Positions 36,104-46,767 of a stretch of DNA of 46,767 bases are shown in pieces; the first letter of the stretch is position 1, and each line of letters starts with the position of its first letter. The DNA is from Opitutaceae bacterium (GTDB lineage: Bacteria > Verrucomicrobiota > Verrucomicrobiia > Opitutales > Opitutaceae), in assembly GCA_003140665.1 (NCBI GenBank), contig PLKS01000060.1:21775-68541 (forward strand), given 5' to 3'. Under the pieces are notes generated by a model that saw nothing but the letters and a program-made list of their open reading frames with translations, searched no databases and was not told where the DNA came from. The position numbers and the translations under genes were made by a program.

Positions 36104-36268
36104 TCAGCGCGTGGCAGGGGAGGCCGGCTTCTTGAGGACTTCGTCGACAATCTTGAGCAGGGTTTCCCCGGTGTAGGGTTTCAGGAGAAAGTGCCTAACG
36201 CCCGCGGCCCTTGCAGCTGCGACATTTTCCAGCGAGTCGATGCCGCCTGCGGCGATGACCACTTCGAT
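36104..36268 (-). pseudogene. 3' remnant of a response-regulator receiver domain
   Basis: Minus-strand translation IEVVIAAGGIDSLENVAAARAAGVRHFLLKPYTGETLLKIVDEVLKKPASPATR* matches only the C-terminal part of a REC domain; in-frame TAA upstream at 36313-36311. Confidence 0.65.
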
Positions 36269-36440
36269 CCACCGCAGCCTTAGAAGGCAACTTACGCTTG
36301 TTTTGCCGCTTTACAGTATTCATGTCCGCATAGGGTGGCTCATCCGTATGAAAACTCGTCACGGCCTTTTGTGGCTCGAAAGCGGTCCATTTGGGGACAT
36401 TCGAGCAAGCGAGGCACCGCCCTTCCCGAAAGCATCTCTA

Positions 36441-37562
36441 TCACGCGACCACGGCAGGGAGAATGTGCTCCCTCAGAAGCACCCTCTCGGGGAAGGCCAT
36501 GTCGTTCGGCGTCCACGCGGCAAAGAATACTGTCATCTCCAGTTCCGGGATAACGATTAGCCTCTGTCCGCCCCAGCCAAACGCACCCGCCCATCCCACG
36601 ACCCGGCCATTGACGTTCGATCCACCGATCCACCATTGGTAGCCGTAGAGGTACGAAGGGGGGCCCTTGTTTTGCGCCCTTATGGACTCGTTGATCCAGG
36701 CCGCGGGCACGACCTGGGCGCCCCGCCAATTGCCATTGTTTAGGACAAGCTGGCCGATCTTCGCGGCATCGCATGGCCGCAGCCGCAGGCCACCGCCCGC
36801 CGACGGATCGCCCTGAGGCATTCGTTGCCACTCGGTGTCGTCGATGCCTAAACGATCGAATAGCTCCTCTTTCGCCAAATCGTCGATCGGTTTGCCCGAG
36901 GTCTTTCTCAGGATGAGGCCGAGAAGCGCCGTTGAACCGCTGTTGTAGTTGAAGGTCCGGCCTGCAGGAATTGCCACCGGCCTTCCCAGAATGTAACGAT
37001 ATGGATCTACGGACCTACGCATTTCCATTACCGAATCGAATGGCGGAACAAATTCGTGCCATTCAAGACCGTCGGACATAGTCAACAGATGGCGCACGTT
37101 GATTCGGTCCTTTTCTGGCGTGCGGAGATCTGCGTACTCGGGAAAGTATGAGAACACTGGGGTCTCCAATCCCATTATCCAACCGCGGTCGATCGCGATG
37201 CCCACTAGGAGCGACACCACGCTCTTTGTAGCTGAATTCACATTATGTTTTGTCGTCGCGTTAAACATGACGCGAGCCGGCGGCTCGCGACCAATCTGGT
37301 CTTCGCCTGCGAAATACCGCTCGTGGACCAACACCCCTTCGCGGGCGACAATGATCGCATGCACATTGGCGCCATGGGCTGTGCCCACGCGATCGTCCAT
37401 CGAAATGAGCGGCGCGGAACTCATCCGATGCTGCTCCGGAACGCCAACCAACCAGCCATCATGACGTTCGGTTGTCATACGCGAAGATTCGTCGGACATG
37501 GATCGCTCCAAAGGATTGGTCGGGGACTCGGCCCAGGCGATCCTTAAGGAGTTGTTCGACAA
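36441..37562 (-). CDS. Serine hydrolase, beta-lactamase/class C family
   Basis: NSATKSVVSLLVG (SxxK), HLLTMSDGLEW, FNYNSGSTALLG, GYQWWIGG, GWAGAFGWGGQRLIVIPELEM. Confidence 0.9.
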   Translation of the reverse strand: MSNNSLRIAWAESPTNPLERSMSDESSRMTTERHDGWLVGVPEQHRMSSAPLISMDDRVGTAHGANVHAIIVAREGVLVHERYFAGEDQIGREPPARVMFNATTKHNVNSATKSVVSLLVGIAIDRGWIMGLETPVFSYFPEYADLRTPEKDRINVRHLLTMSDGLEWHEFVPPFDSVMEMRRSVDPYRYILGRPVAIPAGRTFNYNSGSTALLGLILRKTSGKPIDDLAKEELFDRLGIDDTEWQRMPQGDPSAGGGLRLRPCDAAKIGQLVLNNGNWRGAQVVPAAWINESIRAQNKGPPSYLYGYQWWIGGSNVNGRVVGWAGAFGWGGQRLIVIPELEMTVFFAAWTPNDMAFPERVLLREHILPAVVA

Positions 37563-37687
37563 TGGACCCGTTATTGAGACAGCCGCAACGCGCGTATGCC
37601 GACAATTATGTCAGCTAGACCTCGAAATTAATAGACGATACCTTCGCTTAAATGGCTTCAACTCAACTATAATGGCCGCTGACAATA

Positions 37688-39433
<1,746 letters not shown>

Positions 39434-39532
39434 GGGGGTCTCTGTCTTGGTTGGATGCGGGGCCCCCCGGGGCGCGAGTTGCGGCGCAGGAAATTCCGGC
39501 AGAGCGGTCGATATCGCGGGTCGGACGCATGG

Positions 39533-40762
39533 TCATGCGAAGTCCTTCCGGAAGCGATAGACGCTCTGGACCAGTCCTTGCAACAAGCAGCAACTGAGCA
39601 CGAAGGAGCCGCCGTAGCTTATAAAGGGAAGCGGTATGCCCGTGATGGGCACGAGCCCGATGGTCATGGCGATATTAACGAACACATGCACCATGAAGAG
39701 CACGGTGACGCCTAGGGCGAGCAGCGTGCCAAAGCGGTCCCGGGAGAGACCGGCGATGCGAATGCCGTTGAATAACATCAGACCAAACAGGCTGAGAACC
39801 GTAATGCTTCCCAGAAATCCTAGTTCCTCGGCGATGACCGAGAAGATAAAGTCATTGGGCGCCACCGACCGCGGCAGGTATCCAAGCCGCGCCTGCGTCC
39901 CGGCGGTCCATCCCTTGCCGTAGAGGCCGCCGCTGCCGACCGATATCAGCGACTGGCGCTGGTTCCAGCCGACGCCGAGCGGATCAATCTTGTCCGGGGC
40001 CACGAACGGCAGGATCCGGTTGCGCTGGTAGTCGTGCAGCGGCACCCAGCTGTGCTTTTCATAGAGCCCGCGGTCGTCCTGGAAGGAATATCCGCTCCTC
40101 TCCATGAAGTCCACATAGCGCCAGGTGTCCCACGCCACGATGCCTGTCACCAGGAGAAAAGCTGCCAGGGCGCCCGCGAAAAATCGGCCGGAGAGACGCG
40201 ACACGTAAAGCATGGAAAAGACCATCGGGGGGAGAACAATCGCGGATTTCAGGTCCGGTTGTTTCAGAATCAAGAGCATGGGCGCACCCACAGCAAGGGC
40301 CAATTTCCCGAGGACCCCCAGCGATTGCTTGACCGTCCCTATTTCGCTGCGCACCAGCAGGCTGGCGGTTATCAGGAGCACGGCGACCATCGCCATCTCC
40401 GACGGCTGAAAGGAGAAGGGGCCAAGGTGGATCCAGCGCTGTGAACCATACACCCTTGTGCCGATTCCCGGCACCAGCACCAGGACCAGCGGAACGAGGC
40501 AGAGGGCGTAAAACCAGTGCGCGACCGCCAGCCAGAACTGGTAGTCTATGAGCGAAACGGTGACGTAGACGCCAGCCCCGATCAGCAGCCAGAGCATTTG
40601 GACGATCCAGCCGCGCCCGTGGACGGGCAGCTCGGCGGAATAGATGAAGGCGATCCCGAACGCGCCCAGGCCCGCCATGGCAATCGGCGTCAGGAGATCC
40701 CACCTTTCTCGGGTGGTGGTGTTGAAGACGCTGGCGCCGTCGACGGGCAGGCGGAGGTTCAC
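39533..40762 (-). CDS. rodA: Rod shape-determining protein RodA (SEDS family)
   Basis: SQRWIHLGPFSFQPSEMA, VGSGGLYGKGWTAGTQARLGYLPRSVAPNDFIFSVIAEELGFLGS, GLVPITGIPLPFISYGGS. Confidence 0.95.
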   Translation of the reverse strand: MNLRLPVDGASVFNTTTRERWDLLTPIAMAGLGAFGIAFIYSAELPVHGRGWIVQMLWLLIGAGVYVTVSLIDYQFWLAVAHWFYALCLVPLVLVLVPGIGTRVYGSQRWIHLGPFSFQPSEMAMVAVLLITASLLVRSEIGTVKQSLGVLGKLALAVGAPMLLILKQPDLKSAIVLPPMVFSMLYVSRLSGRFFAGALAAFLLVTGIVAWDTWRYVDFMERSGYSFQDDRGLYEKHSWVPLHDYQRNRILPFVAPDKIDPLGVGWNQRQSLISVGSGGLYGKGWTAGTQARLGYLPRSVAPNDFIFSVIAEELGFLGSITVLSLFGLMLFNGIRIAGLSRDRFGTLLALGVTVLFMVHVFVNIAMTIGLVPITGIPLPFISYGGSFVLSCCLLQGLVQSVYRFRKDFA

Positions 40763-42279
40763 CGTATGCCCGATTCAGTACCCAACGGGCCGGCCTTTGC
40801 AACCGGCCATTCGTCCGGCGCGGGGTCCGCGCACTCGGACGGTGACGGCTTCTCGAGCGCCGCCGAGGGCTGCCGGGAGTGGGAATTGGCGAGTCCGAGC
40901 ACGGTCCAGAAGATGACGGCCCCCATCGGCGACTCCAGAACGACGCCGACGCACGCGCTGATCCAGATCACGCAGGTCACGCTGGCGAGGCCCAGGCTGT
41001 CGGCGTCTCCGCGCCTGAACAGTCGCCACGCGACCCCCGCCATGCTGGCGGAAACGGCGACCCAGATCGCGAGCCCGAGGAACCCCATCCGGCCGAAGGT
41101 GGTCACGAATATGCTGTGGGGGCTGCGTGCCGCAAACGTCTCGTCCGAGAGAAGGTCATAATCAGCCAGGAAGCGCGCCGCCAGGTCGCTGCCGAAGCCC
41201 AGCCCGAAGACGGGGTTCGTGCTGAGCGTCTGGTCGCACACGTCCCGCCACCAGATCCAGCGGAATCGGTTGTTGTCGCCCGGATCCCCGCTTTCGCCGT
41301 TCACATAGGAGCCCGTGCCCTCCGGGTCGAAAATGGAGATGGCATGCTCGTACGCGGAATATGGGGCCGAGGTCCGCAGGTCCTTGCCGGCAATGGCGAG
41401 CACGCCCAGCGTAACGGCCCCGCCTCCGAGCACGATGCCCGCGAGCGCCGCCGCAATCCGCCAGCGACCTACGAGGAGCCAGAGCGCCATCGTGATGACG
41501 GTGGCCGCCATCGCGGCGCGGGGCGACACCATGACACCGATCAACAGGATGCTCGCGGCCGCGAGCAGCGGCCACAGGTACCGGCCTTTCGGGTTCCGGC
41601 GCGTCCAAAGCCAGAAAAAGCCCGCGGCCAGGGACGTCGCGATGAGATCGCTCTTCTGGTAGATGAGCGGAATCCCGTTCCAGGTGAGGTGCTCGATCAG
41701 GTAGTCCGGAAACAGATGGATGCTAAGGACCACGGGCAGCAGGGCGACAAATGCGGTGGTGAGGACGCCCTTGAGAACCCTGGTTGACCCGGCGTGAGCC
41801 CCGAATGCCTGGCCGATGTAGAAAAAGGCCGCGTAGTAGATCATCGCGTAGTCGCGAAGGGCCATGATCCCGAACTGGCCCAGGTCGAACGGCAGCCGCG
41901 TGGTCCCGTACAGAATCCAGAACAGCACCGAGTAGTTGAGGCTGTCGCTTCTGAATCCGATCGTCCTCTTCATGGCCATCCGAACGACCAGCGCGGGCAC
42001 CGCGACGAGGAGCACGGCTTCCGCGGGGAGAAGCGGAATCTGCCTCGACGGCTGGAATTGAGCGAATCCCCGGTTTCCGACGACGTAGCCGACCAGGGTG
42101 GCGCCGAGAAGCCAGACGTCGGGAGGGGCGCCGCTTGTCCGCTCGACGATCACCCAGCCGGAAACCAGCGCGACAACGACGGCCACGCCATAGTCCTCGT
42201 TCGAGATGTCGACCCCGATGAAGACCGCGATCGCGGCCCCAAGGACGAGAAAAAGGCAGAGCCGCAGCTTCGGCGTCAT
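40759..42279 (-). CDS. O-antigen ligase/polymerase-like membrane protein
   Basis: Multiple TM helices, large periplasmic loop with NNRFRWIWWRDVCDQTLSTNPVFGLGFGSDL and RSPHSIFVTTFGRMGFLGLAIW; start trimmed to ATG 42279. Confidence 0.82.
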   Translation of the reverse strand: MTPKLRLCLFLVLGAAIAVFIGVDISNEDYGVAVVVALVSGWVIVERTSGAPPDVWLLGATLVGYVVGNRGFAQFQPSRQIPLLPAEAVLLVAVPALVVRMAMKRTIGFRSDSLNYSVLFWILYGTTRLPFDLGQFGIMALRDYAMIYYAAFFYIGQAFGAHAGSTRVLKGVLTTAFVALLPVVLSIHLFPDYLIEHLTWNGIPLIYQKSDLIATSLAAGFFWLWTRRNPKGRYLWPLLAAASILLIGVMVSPRAAMAATVITMALWLLVGRWRIAAALAGIVLGGGAVTLGVLAIAGKDLRTSAPYSAYEHAISIFDPEGTGSYVNGESGDPGDNNRFRWIWWRDVCDQTLSTNPVFGLGFGSDLAARFLADYDLLSDETFAARSPHSIFVTTFGRMGFLGLAIWVAVSASMAGVAWRLFRRGDADSLGLASVTCVIWISACVGVVLESPMGAVIFWTVLGLANSHSRQPSAALEKPSPSECADPAPDEWPVAKAGPLGTESGIR

Positions 42280-43313
42280 GGCACGCGTCCGTCGGCCCGC
42301 TCGAGCTGCCGCCTGCACGCGGCATCGACCCTTTGGGTGGTCCAGTAGCCCAGGCAGGCCATCGGGTTCGCGGTGTTCATGCAGCCGGGAAGTTCCGCCG
42401 TGAGTTTTTCACAGGGCGCGCAGTACAGGTCCGGATGCCTCAGGGCAATCCAGCGATCCCGGTGCCAGTACGGGTCCCAGCCGATCGCCGTGGGTCCGGT
42501 CACGGCGACTCCCGGGCACCCCAGGGCATTCGCCAGGTGCATGGGCCCCGAGTTGTTGCCGAGAAAAAGATCGGCGCCGGCGAGCCACGCGGCGAGGCCC
42601 GCGAGGGAGTCGACCGGGGCGGCCGTCGTCCCGGGGGGTGCGCGCCCGGTGGTGCCCCCATGTTCAATCCAGACCACCTCGAAATCCCGGGAAAGCGACG
42701 CGGCGACCGAGGCAAAGCGCTCCAGCGGCCATTGGTTCATCCCGCGGCTCGCGCCCGCGTGGACGACCAAGCGCCTTCGGGCGCCGGAGGGTGGGCGGCT
42801 CCCCGTCAGGAGATGGCGCAGGTCGGGCGGGGGAGGCTCGTCGGGCCAACCGGCGCCGCGGCCGAACGACCGGGCGAGCGCGCCGGTCATCCTCCAGTTC
42901 CATGTCACCGGGCTGGCGTCCTGCGGGAGGGGGATCTCCTCAGTCAGCGACCGGCCTACGCGGATTCGCCCGAGGTTTCCGCCGATCCGGACCGCGGCGC
43001 CGCTGAATTTTGCGACCGCATGCGCCGCGTTCGACTGGTCGAAGGCGATGAGACAGGCGCCGGGCCGCCTTCGCCTGATGGTCCACAGCCACCTCGCGAG
43101 CTCCCACGGCCTCCGGTAGGATTTGTCGAACGCGGGCTTCGCGCAGGTCAGGATCTCCTGGGGGCCGAGGGGGCCGCCATAGAGCTCGGCCGCATTTGGC
43201 GTCGTGAGGACCGTGATCTGCCAGTCGGGGCACCTCTCGCGCAGCGCCTGGACCGCGGGGACAAATGCGATGTTGTCTCCCAGCTGGTTGATCTTGAAGA
43301 GGACGACCCTCAT
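42276..43313 (-). CDS. Glycosyltransferase family 9 (heptosyltransferase-like)
   Basis: MRVVLFKINQLGDNIAFVPAVQALRERCPDWQITVLT, VVHAGASRGMNQWPLERFA, DLFLGNNSGPMHLANALGCPGVAVTGPT. Confidence 0.9.
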   Translation of the reverse strand: MRVVLFKINQLGDNIAFVPAVQALRERCPDWQITVLTTPNAAELYGGPLGPQEILTCAKPAFDKSYRRPWELARWLWTIRRRRPGACLIAFDQSNAAHAVAKFSGAAVRIGGNLGRIRVGRSLTEEIPLPQDASPVTWNWRMTGALARSFGRGAGWPDEPPPPDLRHLLTGSRPPSGARRRLVVHAGASRGMNQWPLERFASVAASLSRDFEVVWIEHGGTTGRAPPGTTAAPVDSLAGLAAWLAGADLFLGNNSGPMHLANALGCPGVAVTGPTAIGWDPYWHRDRWIALRHPDLYCAPCEKLTAELPGCMNTANPMACLGYWTTQRVDAACRRQLERADGRVP

Positions 43314-44650
43314 GCGCGTAGACCCCCGCTTTCCTGCTGCCGCATGGCCCGGACGGTTTCCCACGCAAGCGGAAGGAGCGCAAAGGCGAGGCCGATGGAG
43401 CCCGCCTTGAGGACGCCGCCCACGGTTCCGCCTCGCGAGGCCCAGAAAAGGGCCGACGCGGAGATCAGGAAGCCCGGCGTTGCGGCCCAGGCGAGCCGGT
43501 GAAGCCTGCCGACCCCGATCAGGTAGTAGATCAGGGGCTGAGCGGCCATCTGCAGGACGCACCATGCAGCGGTGAGCGCCGCGACCCGGTGCCCGGCAAA
43601 CACCGCCGACGGTCCGAGCCAGAGCCTCAGGACCGCCTGTGACTGCCACGCGAGGATGGCCACGCCGGCCGACAGGGCGAGGAAAGCGGCGGCCGTCCGC
43701 CAGAACGTGCGGATGACCCACGGATGATCGCCGCGCGCATGCGCCTCCGTGTAGGCGGGCCACACCGGGGTGAGCAGGATCACCTGCCCCTGCTGAAAGG
43801 GGCCGAACAACCGCATGAGCAGCGTGTATCCCGTCACGGCGGACGAGCCGGCCGCGAGCGATATGGCGAGCGCGGGGGCCGACTGGACAAGCGCGAGGCC
43901 AAACTGGGGAAAGGCGAAGAACAGGCTCGAGCGAAGGATGCTGCGGATCTCCGAGGCCGCCGCCAGCGGTGATGGCCTCATCCTCCACCCGAGGATTCGC
44001 AGCATGTGGACGAAAAGGCCGGCGCCCTGGATGCAGGGCACGAGCAGGCTCGCGGCGAGGAACCAAAGGAAGCCCCAGCGGCCGAACGCCGCGGCGGCAA
44101 CGAGCGCAAGGGAGAGCACGCTGCCCGCGGCGATCCATCCCGCGTGGATCCATCCGCGCTGGACGGCGGCGGCAAGCCGGGCCACCGCGTTGAAGGGCAG
44201 CCCGACGGCGACGGCCCCGATCGAGACCGCGAGGGCGCCGCCCGTCTCGGCGCGCAGGTCCGCATCGTGAATATGCAGGACATCCGGCCAGGGCACGATG
44301 AAGGCCGCTGGCAGGCCTGCCGCGAGCATGAGCAACCCGAGGATACCCAGGACGGCAGCGCCGGTCCAGAAGACGCGCTTTGCCGACTCCATGTCGTCGT
44401 TTCCGTAGGCTCGGGCCATGGCGTGCTGCATTCCCACTCCCAGGCCAAAGTCCACGAAGTTGAGGACGACGACGATGCTGAAGAGCGTGACCCAGAATCC
44501 GTACGCCTCGGTCCCCAGGTAATGGAGGGCCAGAGGGACCTGCACGAGCGCGCAGGCCCCCGAGATGCATTTCGCCCCGACCGACGCGGCCACGGTGAGC
44601 CGTATCGCCCGGTCACGGCGAACGACGTTGTGTGGATGGGGAACGGACAC
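43310..44650 (-). CDS. Lipopolysaccharide/polysaccharide flippase (MATE/Wzx-like)
   Basis: Polytopic protein; VSVGAKCISGACALVQVPLALHYLGTEAYGFWVTLFSIVVVLNFVDFGLGVGMQHAMARAYG-type N-terminus; probable GTG start 44650. ORF track start at 45328 is too far upstream. Confidence 0.85.
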   Translation of the reverse strand: MSVPHPHNVVRRDRAIRLTVAASVGAKCISGACALVQVPLALHYLGTEAYGFWVTLFSIVVVLNFVDFGLGVGMQHAMARAYGNDDMESAKRVFWTGAAVLGILGLLMLAAGLPAAFIVPWPDVLHIHDADLRAETGGALAVSIGAVAVGLPFNAVARLAAAVQRGWIHAGWIAAGSVLSLALVAAAAFGRWGFLWFLAASLLVPCIQGAGLFVHMLRILGWRMRPSPLAAASEIRSILRSSLFFAFPQFGLALVQSAPALAISLAAGSSAVTGYTLLMRLFGPFQQGQVILLTPVWPAYTEAHARGDHPWVIRTFWRTAAAFLALSAGVAILAWQSQAVLRLWLGPSAVFAGHRVAALTAAWCVLQMAAQPLIYYLIGVGRLHRLAWAATPGFLISASALFWASRGGTVGGVLKAGSIGLAFALLPLAWETVRAMRQQESGGLRA

Positions 44651-44741
44651 GCCGGACCACGGTGAAGCCGGCGGCCTTGAGTGACAACACTGCGCGTGGG
44701 GCGGGGGAATTTCGCTTGGCGAAAGCCACGGGGCGTCTGGA

Positions 44742-45857
44742 ATGGCGTCCATGCGCGTTAAGCTCGCCCTTTCGACGCTGTGCGAAAACCCCGGCAGGCG
44801 CACGGGGTTGAGCACCCTGTTCCCCGAATTCGTGGCGCACGCCCGGCGCACCCACCCGGATGTCTCGTGGATCGTGTTCGCCGGAAGGGACGCGCCCTGG
44901 CCGCACGACGACCCCGATGTGGAGGTGTGCCGGGATTTTCCATCAAATGAGCGGCCCCTTCGGCGCCTCATGGCGGACCATTTCGGGGTGGCGCCGGAGG
45001 CGCGCCGGCGCGGCGCGGCCGCGCTCCTGACAGTGGGATTCTTTCCGCTTCGGTCCGCCGCGCTTCCCGTCGCGATGCACGTGGTCGCCGTGGGCCCCGC
45101 GAAGGGGGGGGGCGCCATTCGGGCGGCGTACCGCCGATGGGCCATGGCCCGGGGCCTGGGTCGGGCGGTCCTGATCATCGCCAATTCCGCGTGGACGCGG
45201 TCGCGCCTCGCGGCCGCCCGGGCGCCCGTCATCGTGAGCCCCGAGGGACTGCAGCACGACCGGTTCAACCCGGTCGGTCCCCGGGGTGCGCCCGGGATTC
45301 CCGCGCGGTATCTCCTCTGGGCCTCCAATCTCTACCCCTACAAGCGCGCCGAACTGGCCCTCGCCGCATATGCGGGCCTTTCGCCGGCTCGTCGCGCGGA
45401 GCTTCCGCTGGTGGTCGCCGGGGGCGACTGGGGCGGCGGGCGCGTGCGGGCGCAGGCCGCCGCATGTCGGCTGGGGATAGGCGCCGATGTCCGGTTTCTC
45501 GGCTGGGTTGAGGACGGGGTCCTGCCGTCGCTTTACCGGGGCGCGCATGCGCACATCCTTTCCACCGCGCAGGAATCCTTTGGGCGCAGCGTTCTGGAGG
45601 CGATGGCCTGCGGGTGCCCAAGCGTCATCCAGGACCTTCCCGTTCTCAGGGAGGTGGCCGGCGATTGCGCGGTGTACTCCGACTACGCCACCCCCCGCGC
45701 TGCCACCGCCGCCCTGGAGCTGGTCTGCTCGGACGTCGCCTTCAGGGAGCGGCTGAGCGCCGCGGGGATCGAGCGGTCCCGGCAGTTCAGTTTCGAGCGG
45801 CTCGCCCGCGAGCGCGTCGGGGCCATCCTTGAGAGGCTGGGGAAGGCGGCCCCATGA
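44742..45857 (+). CDS. Glycosyltransferase family 4
   Basis: [69 protein letters not shown]. Confidence 0.9.
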   Translation: MASMRVKLALSTLCENPGRRTGLSTLFPEFVAHARRTHPDVSWIVFAGRDAPWPHDDPDVEVCRDFPSNERPLRRLMADHFGVAPEARRRGAAALLTVGFFPLRSAALPVAMHVVAVGPAKGGGAIRAAYRRWAMARGLGRAVLIIANSAWTRSRLAAARAPVIVSPEGLQHDRFNPVGPRGAPGIPARYLLWASNLYPYKRAELALAAYAGLSPARRAELPLVVAGGDWGGGRVRAQAAACRLGIGADVRFLGWVEDGVLPSLYRGAHAHILSTAQESFGRSVLEAMACGCPSVIQDLPVLREVAGDCAVYSDYATPRAATAALELVCSDVAFRERLSAAGIERSRQFSFERLARERVGAILERLGKAAP

Positions 45858-46767
45858 CGGCTGCATCAAACAGGCTCAGGGCGGCGCCCGCCGTCGCCTG
45901 CGGGTTGGCCGGCCTCGTAGTCTTCCAGTTCTGGGGAAATGCGACCCGGGGTTACATCGCCACCAACTCGCTCTTCCATTGGTGGTTTTACCAATGGGTG
46001 AATCCCGACTCCGAGACCGAGCACGCGTGGCTCATCCTTGCCCTGAGCGCCTTCCTGTTCTGGAAAAACCTCCGGCGCGAGGACGGCGGGGGTGGCTCCG
46101 AGGTGGGCAAGGCCGCTTCGGCGCTCCTTTGCGGCCTGCTGCTTCACGCGATCGGATACATCGCCCAGCAGCCGAGGATCTCGATCGTGGCGCTGCTCCT
46201 GTACGCCTGGGGGGTTCTCGCGCTTGCGGGCGGCGGGCGGTGGGGCAGGTCCGCCGCGTTTCCGATGGCCTTCATGGTGTTCGCAATCCCGGTCAACGCG
46301 CTCGATACTGTGGGCTTCTGGCTCAGGATGTGGGTGGTCGACGCCGGGGCGCGGATCGCGCACGCCGTTGGAATCGGCGTGATTCGCTCGGGCACGCAGC
46401 TTCTGGCGCCGGACGGCCGCTACCAGTACGACGTGGTCGCCGCCTGCTCGGGAATCCGGTCGCTGATGGCCCTCGCCGCCCTGTCGCTCTTCATCGGCTA
46501 CCTCTGGTTCCGGCCCGCCTGGCTGAGGGGGGCGATGCTTCTTCTGAGCCTCCCGCTGGTGTACCTGGGCAATGTCCTGCGCATCTCATCGATCATTGTC
46601 GCCGCGCAGTGGGGCGGGCAGGCCTGGGGCGACCGCGTCCACGACGTGATGGGATTCGGCGTCTTCATCATCGTTGTCGGGGGGATCGCCGCGGTCGCGG
46701 ACGCCATTGCGCGGGGCAATCCGCGCTGGACCGGCGAACCCGCGGGCCGGGCGCCCGCCGCTTCCGC
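45854..46767 (+). CDS. Exosortase/archaeosortase family protein; 3' end outside window
   Basis: ATG 45854 overlaps the GT4 stop; polytopic; catalytic triad context [11 protein letters not shown] (Cys), NVLRISSI (Arg), DRVHDVMGF (His). Frame open to window end. Confidence 0.9.
   Translation, partial: MTAASNRLRAAPAVACGLAGLVVFQFWGNATRGYIATNSLFHWWFYQWVNPDSETEHAWLILALSAFLFWKNLRREDGGGGSEVGKAASALLCGLLLHAIGYIAQQPRISIVALLLYAWGVLALAGGGRWGRSAAFPMAFMVFAIPVNALDTVGFWLRMWVVDAGARIAHAVGIGVIRSGTQLLAPDGRYQYDVVAACSGIRSLMALAALSLFIGYLWFRPAWLRGAMLLLSLPLVYLGNVLRISSIIVAAQWGGQAWGDRVHDVMGFGVFIIVVGGIAAVADAIARGNPRWTGEPAGRAPAAS

Overview
High-GC bacterial chromosomal window. The mix of exosortase, araBAD with an SSS symporter, GH2 and CE2-like enzymes suggests a Verrucomicrobia/Opitutales-type genome, but this is inference only. 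About 36 real genes can be read, and most of the supplied ORF track is antisense or frame-shadow ORFs typical of GC-rich DNA. The main find is at the left edge (1-5985). It contains the 3' part of an HlyB/PCAT-like export ABC transporter, an HlyD-family adaptor, a protein-lysine-methyltransferase-like SAM enzyme, a signal-peptide-less SurA/PpiC-like protein, and a family of very small Lys-rich peptides that all share a '(K/R)(F/L)(K/R)D(L/F)(K/R)xxK(D/N/E)xPKGG' segment followed by variable tails. There are four intact copies and one internally deleted copy. Two tails contain the identical octapeptide LNPQPLPP. Most of the copies were not annotated as such in the ORF track, either because they are too short or because they sit inside longer ORFs. 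Three intact copies and the decayed copy also share a 5' leader: a GGGN..NCCC hairpin followed by A(A)CRTCAYAACC about 10 nt before ATG, with no Shine-Dalgarno. I propose a double-glycine (GG) peptide export/maturation locus. Other points of interest: a RuBisCO-like protein translationally coupled to a cupin, beside cystathionine gamma-synthase and O-acetylhomoserine sulfhydrylase; an arabinose cluster with a candidate operator; a truncated response-regulator remnant beside a compositionally different serine hydrolase gene; and an exopolysaccharide locus ending in an exosortase that runs off the window.
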